From positions 42,841,223 through 42,905,222 of the forward strand of contig OY987303.1 in assembly GCA_963920635.1 (NCBI GenBank): a stretch of DNA of 64,000 nucleotides. Direction: 5' to 3'. The notes under the pieces were generated by a model that ran no database searches, had not been told where the DNA came from, and worked only from the letters and a program-made list of their open reading frames with translations. Both the position numbers and the translations under genes were made by a program. This stretch comes from Pseudeuparius sepicola (lineage: Eukaryota; Arthropoda; Insecta; Coleoptera; Anthribidae). Below, piece after piece: positions 44,188 through 55,650 of this stretch. Numbering within the stretch: the first letter of the stretch is position 1; each line of letters begins with the position of its first letter.

Positions 44188-44629
44188 CGCATAAAGACAT
44201 TCGGTTGTGGAATGTATAATATGTCGTGATTGCCCAACATACGCAGGTTAGTCCGAAATTATATACATGCAGCTTTACTTCCCTGAAGTCAGCAACGAAA
44301 TCAGAATCAAGAATCGTGTTTTTACAGTGGACCAGCTAAGTACTGGTCCTACGCGTAGTGTACTAATGTCTACCGCAAATTGGGAAAATACTTAAGTAGT
44401 AAATGTAGTAAATGTAGGAAACGAGATAAACTGATTCCAAGTTTTTTCAAGATTGCTGCGAAACAGAAAGGGGGGGATGGGAATACCCCAATTTGGGTTT
44501 TGATATTTATAACATATCAAATATTCGGCCTTCCCGAAATTTTTTCGATCTACCCTTTTTGGGCAGATTGATTGTACTATAAATATGAGTTTTCTATCTA
44601 TTACACCATAATCTCTAATCTATGCTTTC
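44188..44629. other. No gene recognised
   Basis: AT-rich sequence without supported features. Confidence 0.45.
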
Positions 44630-44900
44630 AGCTACTGGTTTGGTGCGGAAGCGTTTGTGGCTTTAGCAACGGCGACATCGTAAACCGCGCGGCAATAAAC
44701 CGCGTCGGCATCGGCGAAACGTCAGGATCGCCGGAGGCGTCGCGGCGGCCTTTATCGGCGTCGAATATAAACAGGCAATTGCCCGAAATGAAGCAATCAG
44801 CGGCGCGGCCGGAGATAAGGGCGTTCCTTAAGTGCTATCGGGGGACACGTTTGCGGTGTCCCCTTGGGTTTGTAGAGGGTTGTCTGCTTCTCCCAGCTAT
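44630..44900 (+). other. CpG-rich island with hairpin
   Basis: After a pyrimidine-rich TATGCTTTCAG (possible acceptor at ~44630) comes ~250 bp of CpG-rich sequence with one plus-strand frame open to 44914 (for example RVGIGETSGSPEASRRPLSA). GGGGACAC (44841-44848) and GTGTCCCC (44856-44863) form a perfect 8-bp stem with a 7-nt loop. No domain recognised; exon, regulatory island or structured RNA remain open. Confidence 0.3.
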
Positions 44901-46302
44901 TTGCCAAAAATCTTAAGAGTAAGCAGCTAATTTTTGCAGAAGTACACGTTAATCAGTTTAATAGCATTTTCACTTATTTATTCGCTATAGTAACAATTGA
45001 ATATACGCCATCATAGTAAAATTCATTTTTATTTTGTCTGAGAATTGGCATTTTTTGCAAGAACAAAAGACCAACTGGACAAACAAGCGCGTGGTTTAAA
45101 GAGCATAAGCCGTCATCCGTAAACCTTTCCAACTAAAAAATAACAACATTGTAGCGTTTCCAGAAACTATCGGAAAATTTGAAGGAGGTAATTAGGTACC
45201 TACCTATTATCTGGAAATTTCCAGAGACTATATTACACTTATTTCATTAAAAATAAAAGACGGTGGTCCTTCAGAGCCATCCTAACAGGTCATAGGTCTC
45301 TCATCATACTGAAATCCTAGCTCTTATACTGTACTCTAATTTCTCCCCTAGCAACCTCTCCAGCGACACCACCCTCGATGTCCTGACTCGAGCTTAATGT
45401 ATGCACCGCGTGACGTTTTTATGTGCGGTGCACGATAGCGGCTGACGGGAAAACGAAATCGGCCGCAGTTTGCTTTTTAATCGCGTCTCAGCGGACCGCC
45501 AGGGTAATTAGAACGGGATGCTAGGGACTGGGTGGAATAGCGTGGCACTCTAATCGTTAGCGAAACGACGAACATAATTTTCGAATTAAATAGATTTTCC
45601 TGTTAGGTCCATCTTCTTGGTGTTTTCAGCAGTTTTTGAGGTAGATATGTAACAACCCTTGTTGATAAAATAATTGGAACCGTATCAATGAATAAGATTC
45701 AATATTTAAATTCTACTCAAAATGTTGCTTTTCCAATAATATACTACACATTAGCATTCGTTTAAAAAATGGTATCATAGATCCATTTTTATTAAATTTC
45801 TAAGATTGATATGGCTATGAAATGGCTAAAACAAGACACCATGTGAATATAGTAGGCCATGGAAATAGTTAAATGGTTTTGTTCAACCTCTTTGATGATA
45901 TTAAAACAGTTGTTTCCGAAAATATTAAACATGTATTGCTTAGGGCTATTTTGTTCAAGTTATGATTTTATAAAAAGTAAAGCTAGACTTCACAATTTTT
46001 TTTACATTATAACACTATTTTTCTATCATCATAGTTGAATTTTCCATGAAATTTGCTCTGTATTTATGTTTCACAAGCGAACAAAGTTGTGTTAAAAACA
46101 CCAGTGAGAATTATGAAGTGTAATATTTTTTAGTTTAATAATAATAATAATAATTCTCACCCTCAGAATTCTCCAAACTATGAGTACCCCAGAAGCAACC
46201 ACATGCATGTGTGCGGGAGGAGGGCAATTACTATTATTTTGTCTTCGTTGCCATTTGCGGCTAAGGTCGACTTTTTTCCCGATAGAACTAGAATAGCATT
46301 CG
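44901..46302. other. No gene; one further GC-rich patch and an (AAT)n tract
   Basis: A CpG-rich patch at 45395-45550 includes a stem GCACCGC (45403-45409) / GCGGTGC (45425-45431). The microsatellite (AAT)n is at 46136-46154. The rest is AT-rich with no support for genes. Confidence 0.45.
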
Positions 46303-46375
46303 ATCAAGTACTGCGAAAAACCCTAGAAAACCGTAGTAATCCCAGTTAGTGTAGGACAATTAGTAAATCACGCAC
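46303..46375 (-). repeat. Dispersed repeat matching the MULE subterminal region
   Basis: Reverse complement of 25838-25912: GATTTACTAATTGTCCTACA and GGTTTTCTAGGGTTTTTCGC occur in the same order there (GATTTACTGATTGTCCTACA; GGTTTTCTAGGGTTTGTCGT). Probably a stray end of the same transposon family. Confidence 0.7.
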
Positions 46376-46390
46376 GGATAAAGCTATTTA

Positions 46391-46562
46391 GGAGCAATAC
46401 CGTGAACCCACATTTGTCCAGCACTCTTGGCCATAGCAGTGTTTTTCTTTAAAGACATGTGCATGCGCCTGCCTCGACATCAGTTCCAACCAAGGTCGAT
46501 CGAAGGCAGAAAAACACGCAGTCTAAAAAGTCAACGCCGGTACGAGCGACGCCACCGCGACC
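46391..46562 (+). repeat. Dispersed repeat, copy 2
   Basis: Partner of 22-203 in the same orientation, roughly 80 percent similar by eye, starting AGGAGCAATACC. It directly follows the MULE-like repeat end at 46303-46375. Confidence 0.6.
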
Positions 46563-47415
46563 TTAACTAGCCTTGATCCAGATGTTTCCGAAATCAGCTG
46601 ACTTGATATAATCAAACAAGCCGAAATAAACCATTCAAACAATTCCGTAAACTGCATTCGTTTGAATTCGCGAAACGCTTGACGTCACTTGGGAGCGAGC
46701 GCCCGTCCGTCAGTCTCCTTTCTGAATATTACTAAGTAGAAACTTATATATCACAGCATAGTCTATATTTTCTGTGTTTCCACAATAGAAGCCGTAAAAC
46801 TGCGGATTATAGCAGTGGATGCATCATATCGTGAACAGCAATGATGTGAACTCGCCTTACCCGTTTTATAGCAGCGCCAAATTCGCTGATTCCATTTTAC
46901 ATTTATTTTGAAAAGAATTATTTAAACCGGGATGTTTGACATATTATGTAGATCTATTGCTTTTCGTTACAATTGGAAATTAGCCATACAAACTAGTAAT
47001 GATAAAAATCCGTTTTTCTAAAAATGCTAATGGCTTGGAAATGGTAGTTTTATCAGAATTTGTGATAAAAATTGCTATTTGCTAATTCATATAGCAAATT
47101 GAATGTCACTTCCGGTAAACCGGAAGTAGTTTCGAAGATCCGGTCTGATTAGATTAGAGATATTATTTCCACCGAGTAAACACCTGAAAATTTCAAATTT
47201 TCATCAACAACTAAGGAAAAGACCGAGGTACAACTCCTTCCTGTGTCACCATGTATACTCGCCATCTCACATTATTTTCTATTTATCTAGCACGACTCTC
47301 GCTAAGAATGAATTTTTAAAAGTGCACTTTTAGTGCAAACTAACCGGATTAAAAATTGACCTTTATAACACAGCTTGTTTTAATGTTTTTAACAAAAAAA
47401 TTTGTAGCACGATCT
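46563..47415. other. No gene recognised
   Basis: Holds a TGACGTCA palindrome (46680-46687) within a GC-richer GGGAGCGAGCGCCCGTCCGT patch, otherwise AT-rich. Confidence 0.45.
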
Positions 47416-48764
47416 GAGTCAAAGAGGGACATAATCTGATCTCGTAAAGTCTATCAGGGAATCATTTTGTAAAAACTAACAAAATAGAAAAATGTGTTAA
47501 CATAAAATATCCAGAAAGAAATTAGATGTGTGGAAAGGTATCTCTTACCTGAAATTTTATGAGACGTTTTTTCATATTACAAGTTTAAAAAACGATTTTC
47601 GCTGAGCGGTCTTCATCGAGCTGTTTCACATACCTACAGAGAATGCACTATTAAAGCAACATGTTTTGGTGAATTTTTAATTCGCAATTCATTAAGCTCC
47701 ATTTCCAACAACAGGTTTATCTTTTTTAGTTCGAACATTTCATCTTCTCTTTCTTTTCTCATCCTTATAGCATATTTTTCTGCATTCACAAGTTTCACTT
47801 TTGTTTTAGCTAAAGAAGAATAATTTTCTTGTAGTTTTGTCGATGCCTTTGGTGCTGGTCGCCTCCTCTTTGTCCATGAAGTTTAAGATTTTCTGAAACC
47901 TTTCGCTTTGACTGACTGGCAGCCTTTTTCCATTCTCGTGGTGCTTTCACCTGGAATGTAGATTATTTATTAGTTTTTTAAATATTTTTTCTCAGATTTT
48001 CTATAAACGGAAAATATCATTCTCATGTCCGTCTTCCACTTCAGATCTTTGCGCATAGTTCTTCTGGGGCATATTTTTATTTTGAACAATATAATTAGTA
48101 AAAAGCTCCCGCAAAGAGCTGAAGTGACATTTTTAGGGCCACATTCCCGAAAAAAAAAAATGAAGTGGAAGGCAGCACTAAGCATGGGAGTAAAACTATC
48201 ATCAAATGTCTATCAGTAAATCTAATACATTTCCTACAAAATATGATGAAGAATTGCAGTTGTAATAAGGTATTGACATTGGCCAAGTCAAACAAACAAT
48301 ATACTTACTTTGAATGAGGACGACTCATCACAAGGTAATAAGGGTGAGGTGACATTGGTTCTCGTATAAGAATGCTCATCGTCTCCAGCGAATACTAGCA
48401 TATTATGGTAATCTTGCGATTGAGATTGTACTTCGGTACCGGTTTCAAGCTCCATTTTATTTTCGTTTCAACGTATGGGTTGTGCTGTGCAACCCAAAAA
48501 CTGTTTTTTTGATAATAATACTTTTAAACACAAAGCAACGGTTAGGTCTTCTTTCTTCCCACTAGGAGGTCCGCCTGTTCTTCTTAAGGTGGCCTTTTCT
48601 TCCGCCACTTGTTTTCTGACGTTTTTCTTGATATTGTCGTACAATTTTCTTAAAGAATCTTTACTTCGAGCAACATTATCGGGATTTTGCGAAATAGATA
48701 GAACAAATTTGGTCCTATGTTTCATCCTTTTGCCTCCATGTTACTGCATTCATTTTTTATTCTC

Positions 48765-50849
48765 GACGGAAATTTTGTCTCATTCCGTTACAGCGTTTTA
48801 ATTTCATTAAATTTATCAATTCATTATTAAACCACCCCTGTAACTGAAAGATAATGCTACGCCTATCGCGCATACGATCAGACTCTTCTTCTTCTGACGT
48901 GGATTTGTATTTTGTGGTTGTGTGAATGTCGGTCTGCGAGCCAGATTCCAAATTTCAGGTATGTAACTAAATAATTACCTTTGATTGCTTGTTAAAGTAA
49001 AATACCTTTTAATTTGCTGTGCTTACTTTTGGAGAATAAATGCCTGATACTATTCCGATCATATCAAACTTATCTAACTAAAGTGATTTGTGATTACAGT
49101 CGATTCCCCGGTCAAGTGTCAATTTTGTCGTTCATCTACCTAACACCTAACCTTTTTGTGGTACGAATCACAAACGGAAATTGATCCAAAATGTTAGTTT
49201 TTCATCGTGCATTTTTATTAAGAATTTTCGCGGGTTGTCTATAGAATTCGATAGAACATTCCATAATCTCGAACCCGGATATTGTACCACAAAAGGTTCT
49301 GATAAGTTCTCGTTCCGAAGACACTTTTCGTTGCGTTCTTGAGGTGCTCGCATCATGTTTTTGGCTTGGCCACTTTTTCCGATTTTTCAGCACTAATTTA
49401 GCGGTGTGATCAAGAGTGTATCGTTGAAATTTTACTATTCATTAATTAATATTTGTTATCTTTCAATTTCATGTGAAATTTATCTACTGGAGTCCTGGTT
49501 TTCTGGTGTAGTCAACCACGTGTACCGCCCCAGGAGTTCAGCTACATTTCAGCCAGCACAGGAGGAGTCCACAGGGGCTCGAGCACCGTGGAAATCCGTG
49601 GAAGCCCTGGTGAGTAGATTTTATCGCATTTTTCTTATCCTTATCGTATTTTTTGTACCGTTTTCTCGAGATGTCTACTCACCTAGGTTCTACGAACTCG
49701 AGCTGTCCTCTGGATTTCGGCCTGTGTTCTGCTCCTGATTATATTGCCGTATCTTAAATTTTTTTAACCTTATTAACTTTCAACGATACCACTCTAGGTC
49801 TGATCCCCGAAGGAACGTAACGCAGTCACCTCAGATTTTTTTTGCTATTATCATTATATCATTGAATTTTCTCTTTTATCGAACAAAATTTGTTTTACTT
49901 ACCCAGAGAACATATAAGTATGTGTTAATATAACTTTTAATCAAAACAAAAATCATTCTCTTGTCCTAGTCTGAGGTTCAGATTTCCTGTAAATATCAAG
50001 TTTCAAGTTATAGGTATATTACTTTTTTACAAGTAAATATTTTGCATTATTTTCGCTATCTCTGTGCACAGTGTTTTTTTTTAATAATTATAAAGATAGC
50101 CTAATTAAATTAGTCATACTCATTGTTATATTTAGGATAGTTTTACTAGCTACACAAGTTAAAATTATAAGTAAATATAAACAGCATCGCCTATTAGTTG
50201 TTCAAATTTTTCTCTCTCTTGACTGGGTACTGCTTGGTTTTCGACTTCACAGATACGGCGAAGCGGTTACACCACATCACCTTCTACCACGTCACAAGCT
50301 CTGGTTTGGTCACGTGCAGCTAAGCGACAGATCCACCAGCCACCACAAAGACCCACGTCCCAGCTAGTCGGCACTGCAGCGTTGCAGCTATAAGTGGTCT
50401 GGTTTGGTTCTCGCATATTGGGCAAATGGGCACGGACTTACATGAATGTGGAGTTGAGGTATTGTGTCGAACTCTATTAATTTTACCCAAGTCGAAAGGA
50501 CAGAAACGAGCCGCAGTTACAATCTCAGTCGGTGTGTAAACTAAGGCTATTGCTTAACCTCAATTTTCAAATTTACTTCTGTTTAAATTTCATTTACTTC
50601 TGTTTAACTTGTGTAACTGTGAGTAGTATAACTTCCTTTTGTAAGTCAATTTAATGCAAACGATTTTCAAATTGTAACTTTCTTTTGTAAGGCAAATTAA
50701 TGCAAACGATTCTCAAGGTGTAATAAAACGTGTTTTTAGAATATTGTGTTTTATTTGATCGCCTCATAACTAGTTCCAAGAGAAAAACTTGCTCTCCGCA
50801 TCTCGCTCTCTCAATTTTTTTTGTAGTTTTTTGAGTAACACCTAGTTGT
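48765..50849 (+). mobile_element. Unknown ~2.1-kb insert in Myb/SANT copy B
   Basis: Interrupts copy B relative to copy A. On the plus strand it looks spliced: a GC-richer stretch ending GTGGAAGCCCTG|GTGAGT at ~49610 and a later one starting after GACTTCACAG at ~50250. Its last ~240 bp (50611-50851) begin TGTAACTG and end GTTGTTACA, with an AATAAA at ~50721, which would fit a gypsy-type LTR. No second LTR or pol domain was found. It could be a solo LTR joined to other DNA or a fragment of a host transcript. Confidence 0.35.
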
Positions 50850-50851
50850 TA
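50611..50851 (+). repeat. Candidate solo LTR
   Basis: TGTAAC...GTTACA termini, two ~50-bp direct repeats (CTTTTGTAAG, AATGCAAACGATT) and a poly(A) signal AATAAAACGTG. No partner LTR in the window. Confidence 0.3.
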
Positions 50852-51231
50852 CAAATTCAACAATAAAGAGTTTCTTTCTGAGAAAAATTGGGCCCTTTTC
50901 TTTTTCGATTTTGTTCTTCGTTCATTTTACACTTATATTTTTGAAAATAATAGTAAATAGTCTCCAAAATCACGCATAGAATGCAACGGAATACAACAAA
51001 CTATGAACAAACTAAACTGCTGATAAGTGACAGTTCTTGACATATTTACTTCAAAAACATCAGTGGACCACAAAACAAAATAAATATGCTATATTACCAA
51101 ACATAACTACACTTTAGCTAAGTATTCATTAAGTTTGACTGATGCAAAACAGGAATTTCATAAGTACCGCTTAAACATAAAGTTCACCTTCGCTAAAAAG
51201 TAGATTTAAGTGAGCGCAAGCAAACGGGCAG

Positions 51232-52644
51232 ACAAAAGTGGATCTGATTTGTCCTTGCTGATTTATAGGTTAGGTTCTCACGTATAATAGCCGTCCTCCA
51301 TTTACAGTTTTAAGTGATCTCAAATCGATTCCGAATCACTTTGAGATCACATCAGCTGACATCGAGTGTTCCTTTTACAAATGTTCAGTTGATTATGAAT
51401 TGATCAGTTTACGCAGCAAATCGATTTTTATGTAATTTGTGTTTGTTTTGAGTGTTTCTGGGCTTAAGGTGGTGACAAATATTGAAAAATTCATTCAAGG
51501 GTTAGATTATAGATAACTGTTCCATTTACCAATAAAAAATCATGTCACTGTCAGTTCACTTCATGTTGATTTCACTTCAAAATCACTTGTGCAAAAAGTC
51601 AAAAAGAGGACAACTATTGAACTTTAAAAATTTTAATACAGCAAGGATATCTCACCCAATACTATCCAATGTAATTAATCTACTGTAGGACCAATGTTAT
51701 TTTCATTTCGTGACTATTTTTCTGTTAGTTCTTCATAGAAAAACCGTACGATGCATCCTAATAACTTTTTCTATACCAGATCCATGGTGGATCTGACAAC
51801 AAAAATCATCTAATTCCAGCTCACCATCAAAATACACCCAGTGTATATCCCGCCACTCAGCTCCTAACTTTGTATACCTGTTGTGGTATTTCTAGCCTCT
51901 GGCAACTGCGAGGAGGAATAATACATCCACATTTTGCTAACACTTTCATGAATGTGATGGAAGTGGTATCTTCTCTGCTTTATATAAGGAGCCCTCCCTC
52001 GCAACCATAACAATCCTTATGGAAGGACGAATTATCCTTTAAAAAATAATTTAAGCCCTCACTAATATGTTACTTTAATAAATGACGTCAGCGCCTTAGG
52101 TGCAAATGTTAAACTTGATAGTTCTACCGTCGTCAGTATGCATTCGGCGCTTGCATATCCCTACACTCACATCAAATACTTGGTTTGTATTAAATATACG
52201 GAATGGAGTCCCCAGTTGACTTAATTACGTTTGGCAGTAAGCCGAGTCGCCCTCACGCGGCCTGCGAGAGTGTTTTCTCCTAATCTTTTTCGGCGGCGGC
52301 GGCGTATGTGGTCATCAATAGGGTACTTGACGAAATTTTACAAACTTGATAAAAACAATTCCTGGACACTTGCATTAAGACCCTACGATTATTTCTAAAA
52401 ATTATATTTGCGTATTTAGCAAGTTTTAGACTTTCTTATAAATTTGACGGGAATGCAATTATGACGTCACAAGTGTTTTAAGAAGGTAATTTGGCAACAT
52501 GTCGATACCACTGAAGTGTTCTGGGACATAACCTTATTCTGCGGTGCAAGTTGTAATTTGTTGTAAGTTGAAATTTCAAAATTCTAACCTCAAACCCCCA
52601 GACATAGGATGTAGGTACCGTGAAACCACATTTAGTCAAGAAGT
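51232..52644. other. No gene recognised
   Basis: AT-rich spacer with a (CGG)n patch near 52290-52310 and two TGACGTCA palindromes (52083-52090, 52462-52469). Confidence 0.45.
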
Positions 52645-52730
52645 GTTTTTGTCACGGGCGTAGCCAAGGGGGGGTTTCGGGGGTTCAAACCCCCCCCCCC
52701 GAAATAAGCAAAATATTACCTAATATTATC

Positions 52731-52839
52731 TATCCTTGTTAAGGATATCTATCCTTGTTAAGGATAGATGATATTACCTTATCTATCCTTGTTAAGGATA
52801 GATAATATTACCTAATATTATCTATCCTTGTTAAGGATA
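52731..52839. repeat. Four copies of a 17-bp palindrome
   Basis: TATCCTTGTTAAGGATA at 52731, 52750, 52784 and 52823, all identical, separated by AT-rich linkers with ATATTACCTAATATTATC. Each can form a 7-bp hairpin with a GTT loop. Confidence 0.95.
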
Positions 52840-52996
52840 GAGACGTGAATCATTATTACTGTCGAAAAATTGAGGGGAAAAAAAGGAAGGGGGGTAAACC
52901 TAAAGGTATGGACTACTGGAAAAAATGGTGTAGTCAAGGTCAAGGGGTTTCTAATAAAGAAACAAATTAAGAAGACTGCCTACCCCGAAATCTAGT

Positions 52997-53293
52997 TTGG
53001 AATGCCTACATATGTGCGATAAAAACCTTTATCCTAATATTTACACATTACTACAAATCTTGGCTACCATTCCTGTATCCACTGCTACCCCAGAGAGGTC
53101 TTTCTCGAGCCTAAGGAGACTGAAAAACTATTTACGAAACACTACAAGTGAAAACAGACTTAATGGTTTGGCTCTAATGAACATTCACTATGGAACAGAA
53201 ATTCATGCAGATGAAGTAGTAGATATATTTAAAAGAAAAGCCGAAGATTTCTTCTTTAATGGTTTTAGATTTAGCGCAGAGGAACGAAATTAA
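52997..53293 (+). pseudogene. hAT transposase C-terminal (dimerisation) fragment
   Basis: The 98-residue frame includes LATIPVSTATPERSFSSLRR, LKNYLRNTTSENRLNGLALM and NIHYGTEIHADEVVDIFKRK, the classic hAT C-terminal dimerisation domain. The BED finger and the catalytic core are gone. The stop at 53291 is probably the original one. The frame itself is unbroken, so the deletion is fairly recent. Confidence 0.9.
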
Positions 53294-53463
53294 TTTATCC
53301 ATTTCATTTAAAGTCAAGAACTTTATAAATATATGTCGTAGTTTTTCGGATGGATATATAGATATTAAATTTCATATAAGTATATTTTTGTTGTTTTATT
53401 TACTTCTCAAACTAAACCCCCCCCCCCCCAAAACTAAATCCTGGCTACGCCCGTGGTTTTTGT

Positions 53464-54039
53464 CAATATTTAGTCGCGTATTTCTGCAATTATTTTGGCA
53501 ATGTTGGGCCTATGTACGGAATTCTGGCTCAATACTTCTTATAGCACTATGACGCCTTCATAAAATGGTCCCTAGTCCAATTCATCCAATTTTGGCAAAT
53601 TATCCATGATCTACCTACAATACACAATTAACAACACTATAACTACACCAACAATACAATAGTAAATAAGAATAACACTATAATCGCACAAATGTCTACT
53701 AATGTTTTGATTGAGCGGCACAGCCGGCACACAGAATGACGGTTAGCATGACGGGACGTCAGGTGCCGCGGCTTGGGTGGGCGAATATTTCTGCATTATT
53801 GAAGTCTTAATATAAACAGTCACTATTTTGCTATAGAGGAGCCAATACACGGAACACTTTAGTAATAAAAACGTATTTATGTAATAATATTTTTGTGTGC
53901 AATTGAATTAATTAAAGCTCAAAGGTTGCGATAATAGATTGTCCTGGCACTGCTGCCCGGAACTCACTTCTGCCCTTTTGCGGCAGTGGAATACTTCCAA
54001 CTCTTCTGCGTACCCTCAGATTATGAATGGCTGAGAGGT
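53464..54039. other. No gene recognised
   Basis: AT-rich sequence with some GC-richer text after 53940; no domain. Confidence 0.45.
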
Positions 54040-54225
54040 CTAATCTGCCACCAGACGAGGCACTTGTGGCATAGACAGAAGTTTAAAGGTATATAGTTGC
54101 TACAAGACGAGACACTTGAAGCAAACAGAAGGAAGGTATTTCTTTACTACCAGACGAGGCACTTGTAGCAAACCGAAGGAAGGCATTTTCTTACTACAAG
54201 GCGAGGCACTTGTAGTAAGTAAGTT
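54040..54225 (+). repeat. ~50-bp tandem repeat
   Basis: Four imperfect units around CTACCAGACGAGGCACTTGT followed by AGCAAACCGAAGGAAGG. Each unit contains a short dyad (CTACAAG / CTTGTAG). The following sequence repeats AGAGAGCAGCT (54246, 54333). Confidence 0.75.
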
Positions 54226-54373
54226 TGTTTCGGACACCACTGTCAGAGAGCAGCTCACTCCATGCGAAGGTATTATGGCTTGGTCACAGTGGTGATGGGA
54301 AAGGTTTTAGTGAAGGGATATATCGCTACCAGAGAGCAGCTTCACTCTCTGCTAGGGCCAAGGTGGCTTGGGC

Positions 54374-55395
54374 CAGTGGCGGATACAGGGGGGGCGGGGG
54401 GGCGCCTGCCCCCCCCCCCTTTTCTACAACCATTATTACAACCGAAGTATTATTAGGTAATCTAAAAACGCTCTTTAATTGTACAATAGAAATTACATTT
54501 CTTAATTTGGTAATACAAGGTTGGCAGCAATTTTGGGCGCCTACAAGGACGTATTTAGCATGTCCGGCAGAAATGCCAGAACTTGTGACAGATGCCTAAT
54601 TTTAACCTTGATATTCGATCTCTGTGTCTGTGGCTCTAACCTAACTTTAAACACAGAAACTATAACTAGCCTTTTTCTATGATTCAAAGAACAGAGTTTA
54701 ATGTTAATTTCTATATATTTAAATTTAGGATTTGTGCGTGTAAAATGTAAATTCTGTTGATTACGGCCCTGTCCTCCGCCTTCTATCAATATGGCAGCCT
54801 TTTAGGGAATTCTAGGGGCATGAAATATTTACCTGTCACAATCTAGTGTACAATTAAAGAGCGTTTTTAGTATATTTTCCAGTTTCTCACTAACACCAGT
54901 ACGAAGTCGCATCGCGACAACGGCAAGAAAATTTTTGAGCATACTTGCCAGTTTCCTTATAAGCAATGCATCGGCGGAAATAAATTTTTCTTCACTTACA
55001 AGAATTAAAACTTGGTTACGTACCAATATGGTCCAAGACAGACTAAGTAATTTAGCCCTATTAAATATACACCGCAATGTACCCATAAATGAAGAAAATA
55101 TCAGTTTGCGCGAAAGAAGAGAAAACAAGATTTTATTTTGTGATAAGTACATTATTTTTTAAATCTAAAGAATTATTGTTTTTTTTTTGGTTTTGGTTTG
55201 TTATGTTTATTATTTAAGTTTGTTTTTTTATTTGTTTGGGTCAACATTTTTTTTTTTTTTTTTTTAAAGAAATAAATTATTTTATTTTTCACAAAAATAC
55301 ATATTAAATTCTAAAAATTTAACTTATCCCGGCTCCTCAGGAAAAATTGTTACCACGCCCCCCCCCCCGGTTAGATTTGCCTGAATCCGCCTCTG
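54374..55395 (+). mobile_element. Internally deleted hAT element, 1022 bp
   Basis: Ends CAGTGGCGGATACAGGGG and, inverted, CAGAGGCGGATTCAGG; exact 8-bp duplication GCTTGGGC at 54366-54373 and 55396-55403. The interior contains a short inverted pair (AAAAACGCTCTTTAATTGTA near 54467 and TACAATTAAAGAGCGTTTTT near 54849), a rearrangement in which ~370 bp lie between mirrored transposase pieces. Confidence 0.93.
54935..55162 (+). pseudogene. hAT transposase C-terminal fragment
   Basis: Reads LASFLISNASAEINFSSLTR, IKTWLRTNMVQDRLSNLALL and NIHRNVPINEENIS, the hAT dimerisation domain of another hAT family than 52997-53293 (the motif is AEINFSSL where PERSFSSL is usual). The catalytic core is missing. 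Confidence 0.85.
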
Positions 55396-55650
55396 GCTTG
55401 GGCATAGCGATAGGTACGAGAAACAACACAAAAGAGTTGAATTTGATTTATTAATTATGCGGAGGAGTATTTATAAAATAAATTTGTTTTTATTTTTTAT
55501 GTATATACTGACGCACATACTAGGCGCGAGATCGGGTGCTGTTCTGCAGCGTCAGTACATTTTATTTCTATGGTTTTGAAATAGAATATAATGTAATGAT
55601 TTAATTTAGTTGAGTGAAAAGGTCACAGCTGATGTAATGTAATTTTTATA

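Larger units (their letters stand above)
47416..51231 (-). pseudogene. Myb/SANT-like DNA-binding protein, copy B (interrupted)
   Basis: Same gene and orientation as 17611-19113. Exon 1 pieces lie at 50850-50945 (KR-x-FSQK-like start) and 48760-48309 (SQNPDNVARSKDSLRKLYDN, IKKNVRKQVAEEKATLRRTG); a ~2.1-kb unit splits them and ~22 bp are lost at the break. The intron is 47951-48308 (GTAAGT...TTCCAG). Exon 2 reads APREWKKAASQSKRKVSENL, then after a 1-nt shift a coiled-coil tail, EKYAIRMRKEREDEMFELKK and NLLLEMELNELRIKNS, ending near 47640. Homology with copy A starts at GAGTCAAAGAGGGA and stops at CAAACGGGCA. Broken, but its tail is better kept than in copy A. Confidence 0.75.
52653..53455 (+). 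mobile_element. Internally deleted hAT element, 803 bp
   Basis: Ends CACGGGCGTAGCCAAGG and, inverted, CACGGGCGTAGCCAGG; exact 8-bp duplication GTTTTTGT at 52645-52652 and 53456-53463. Long C and G runs lie inside each end. Only the C-terminal transposase piece remains. Four palindromes (52731-52839) have expanded near the left end. Confidence 0.95.

Noticed and set aside
50071..50367. 98-residue frame with a hydrophobic start
   Set aside because: The start is AT-rich intron-like sequence; only the part after the presumed acceptor at ~50250 looks coding, and it shows no domain.
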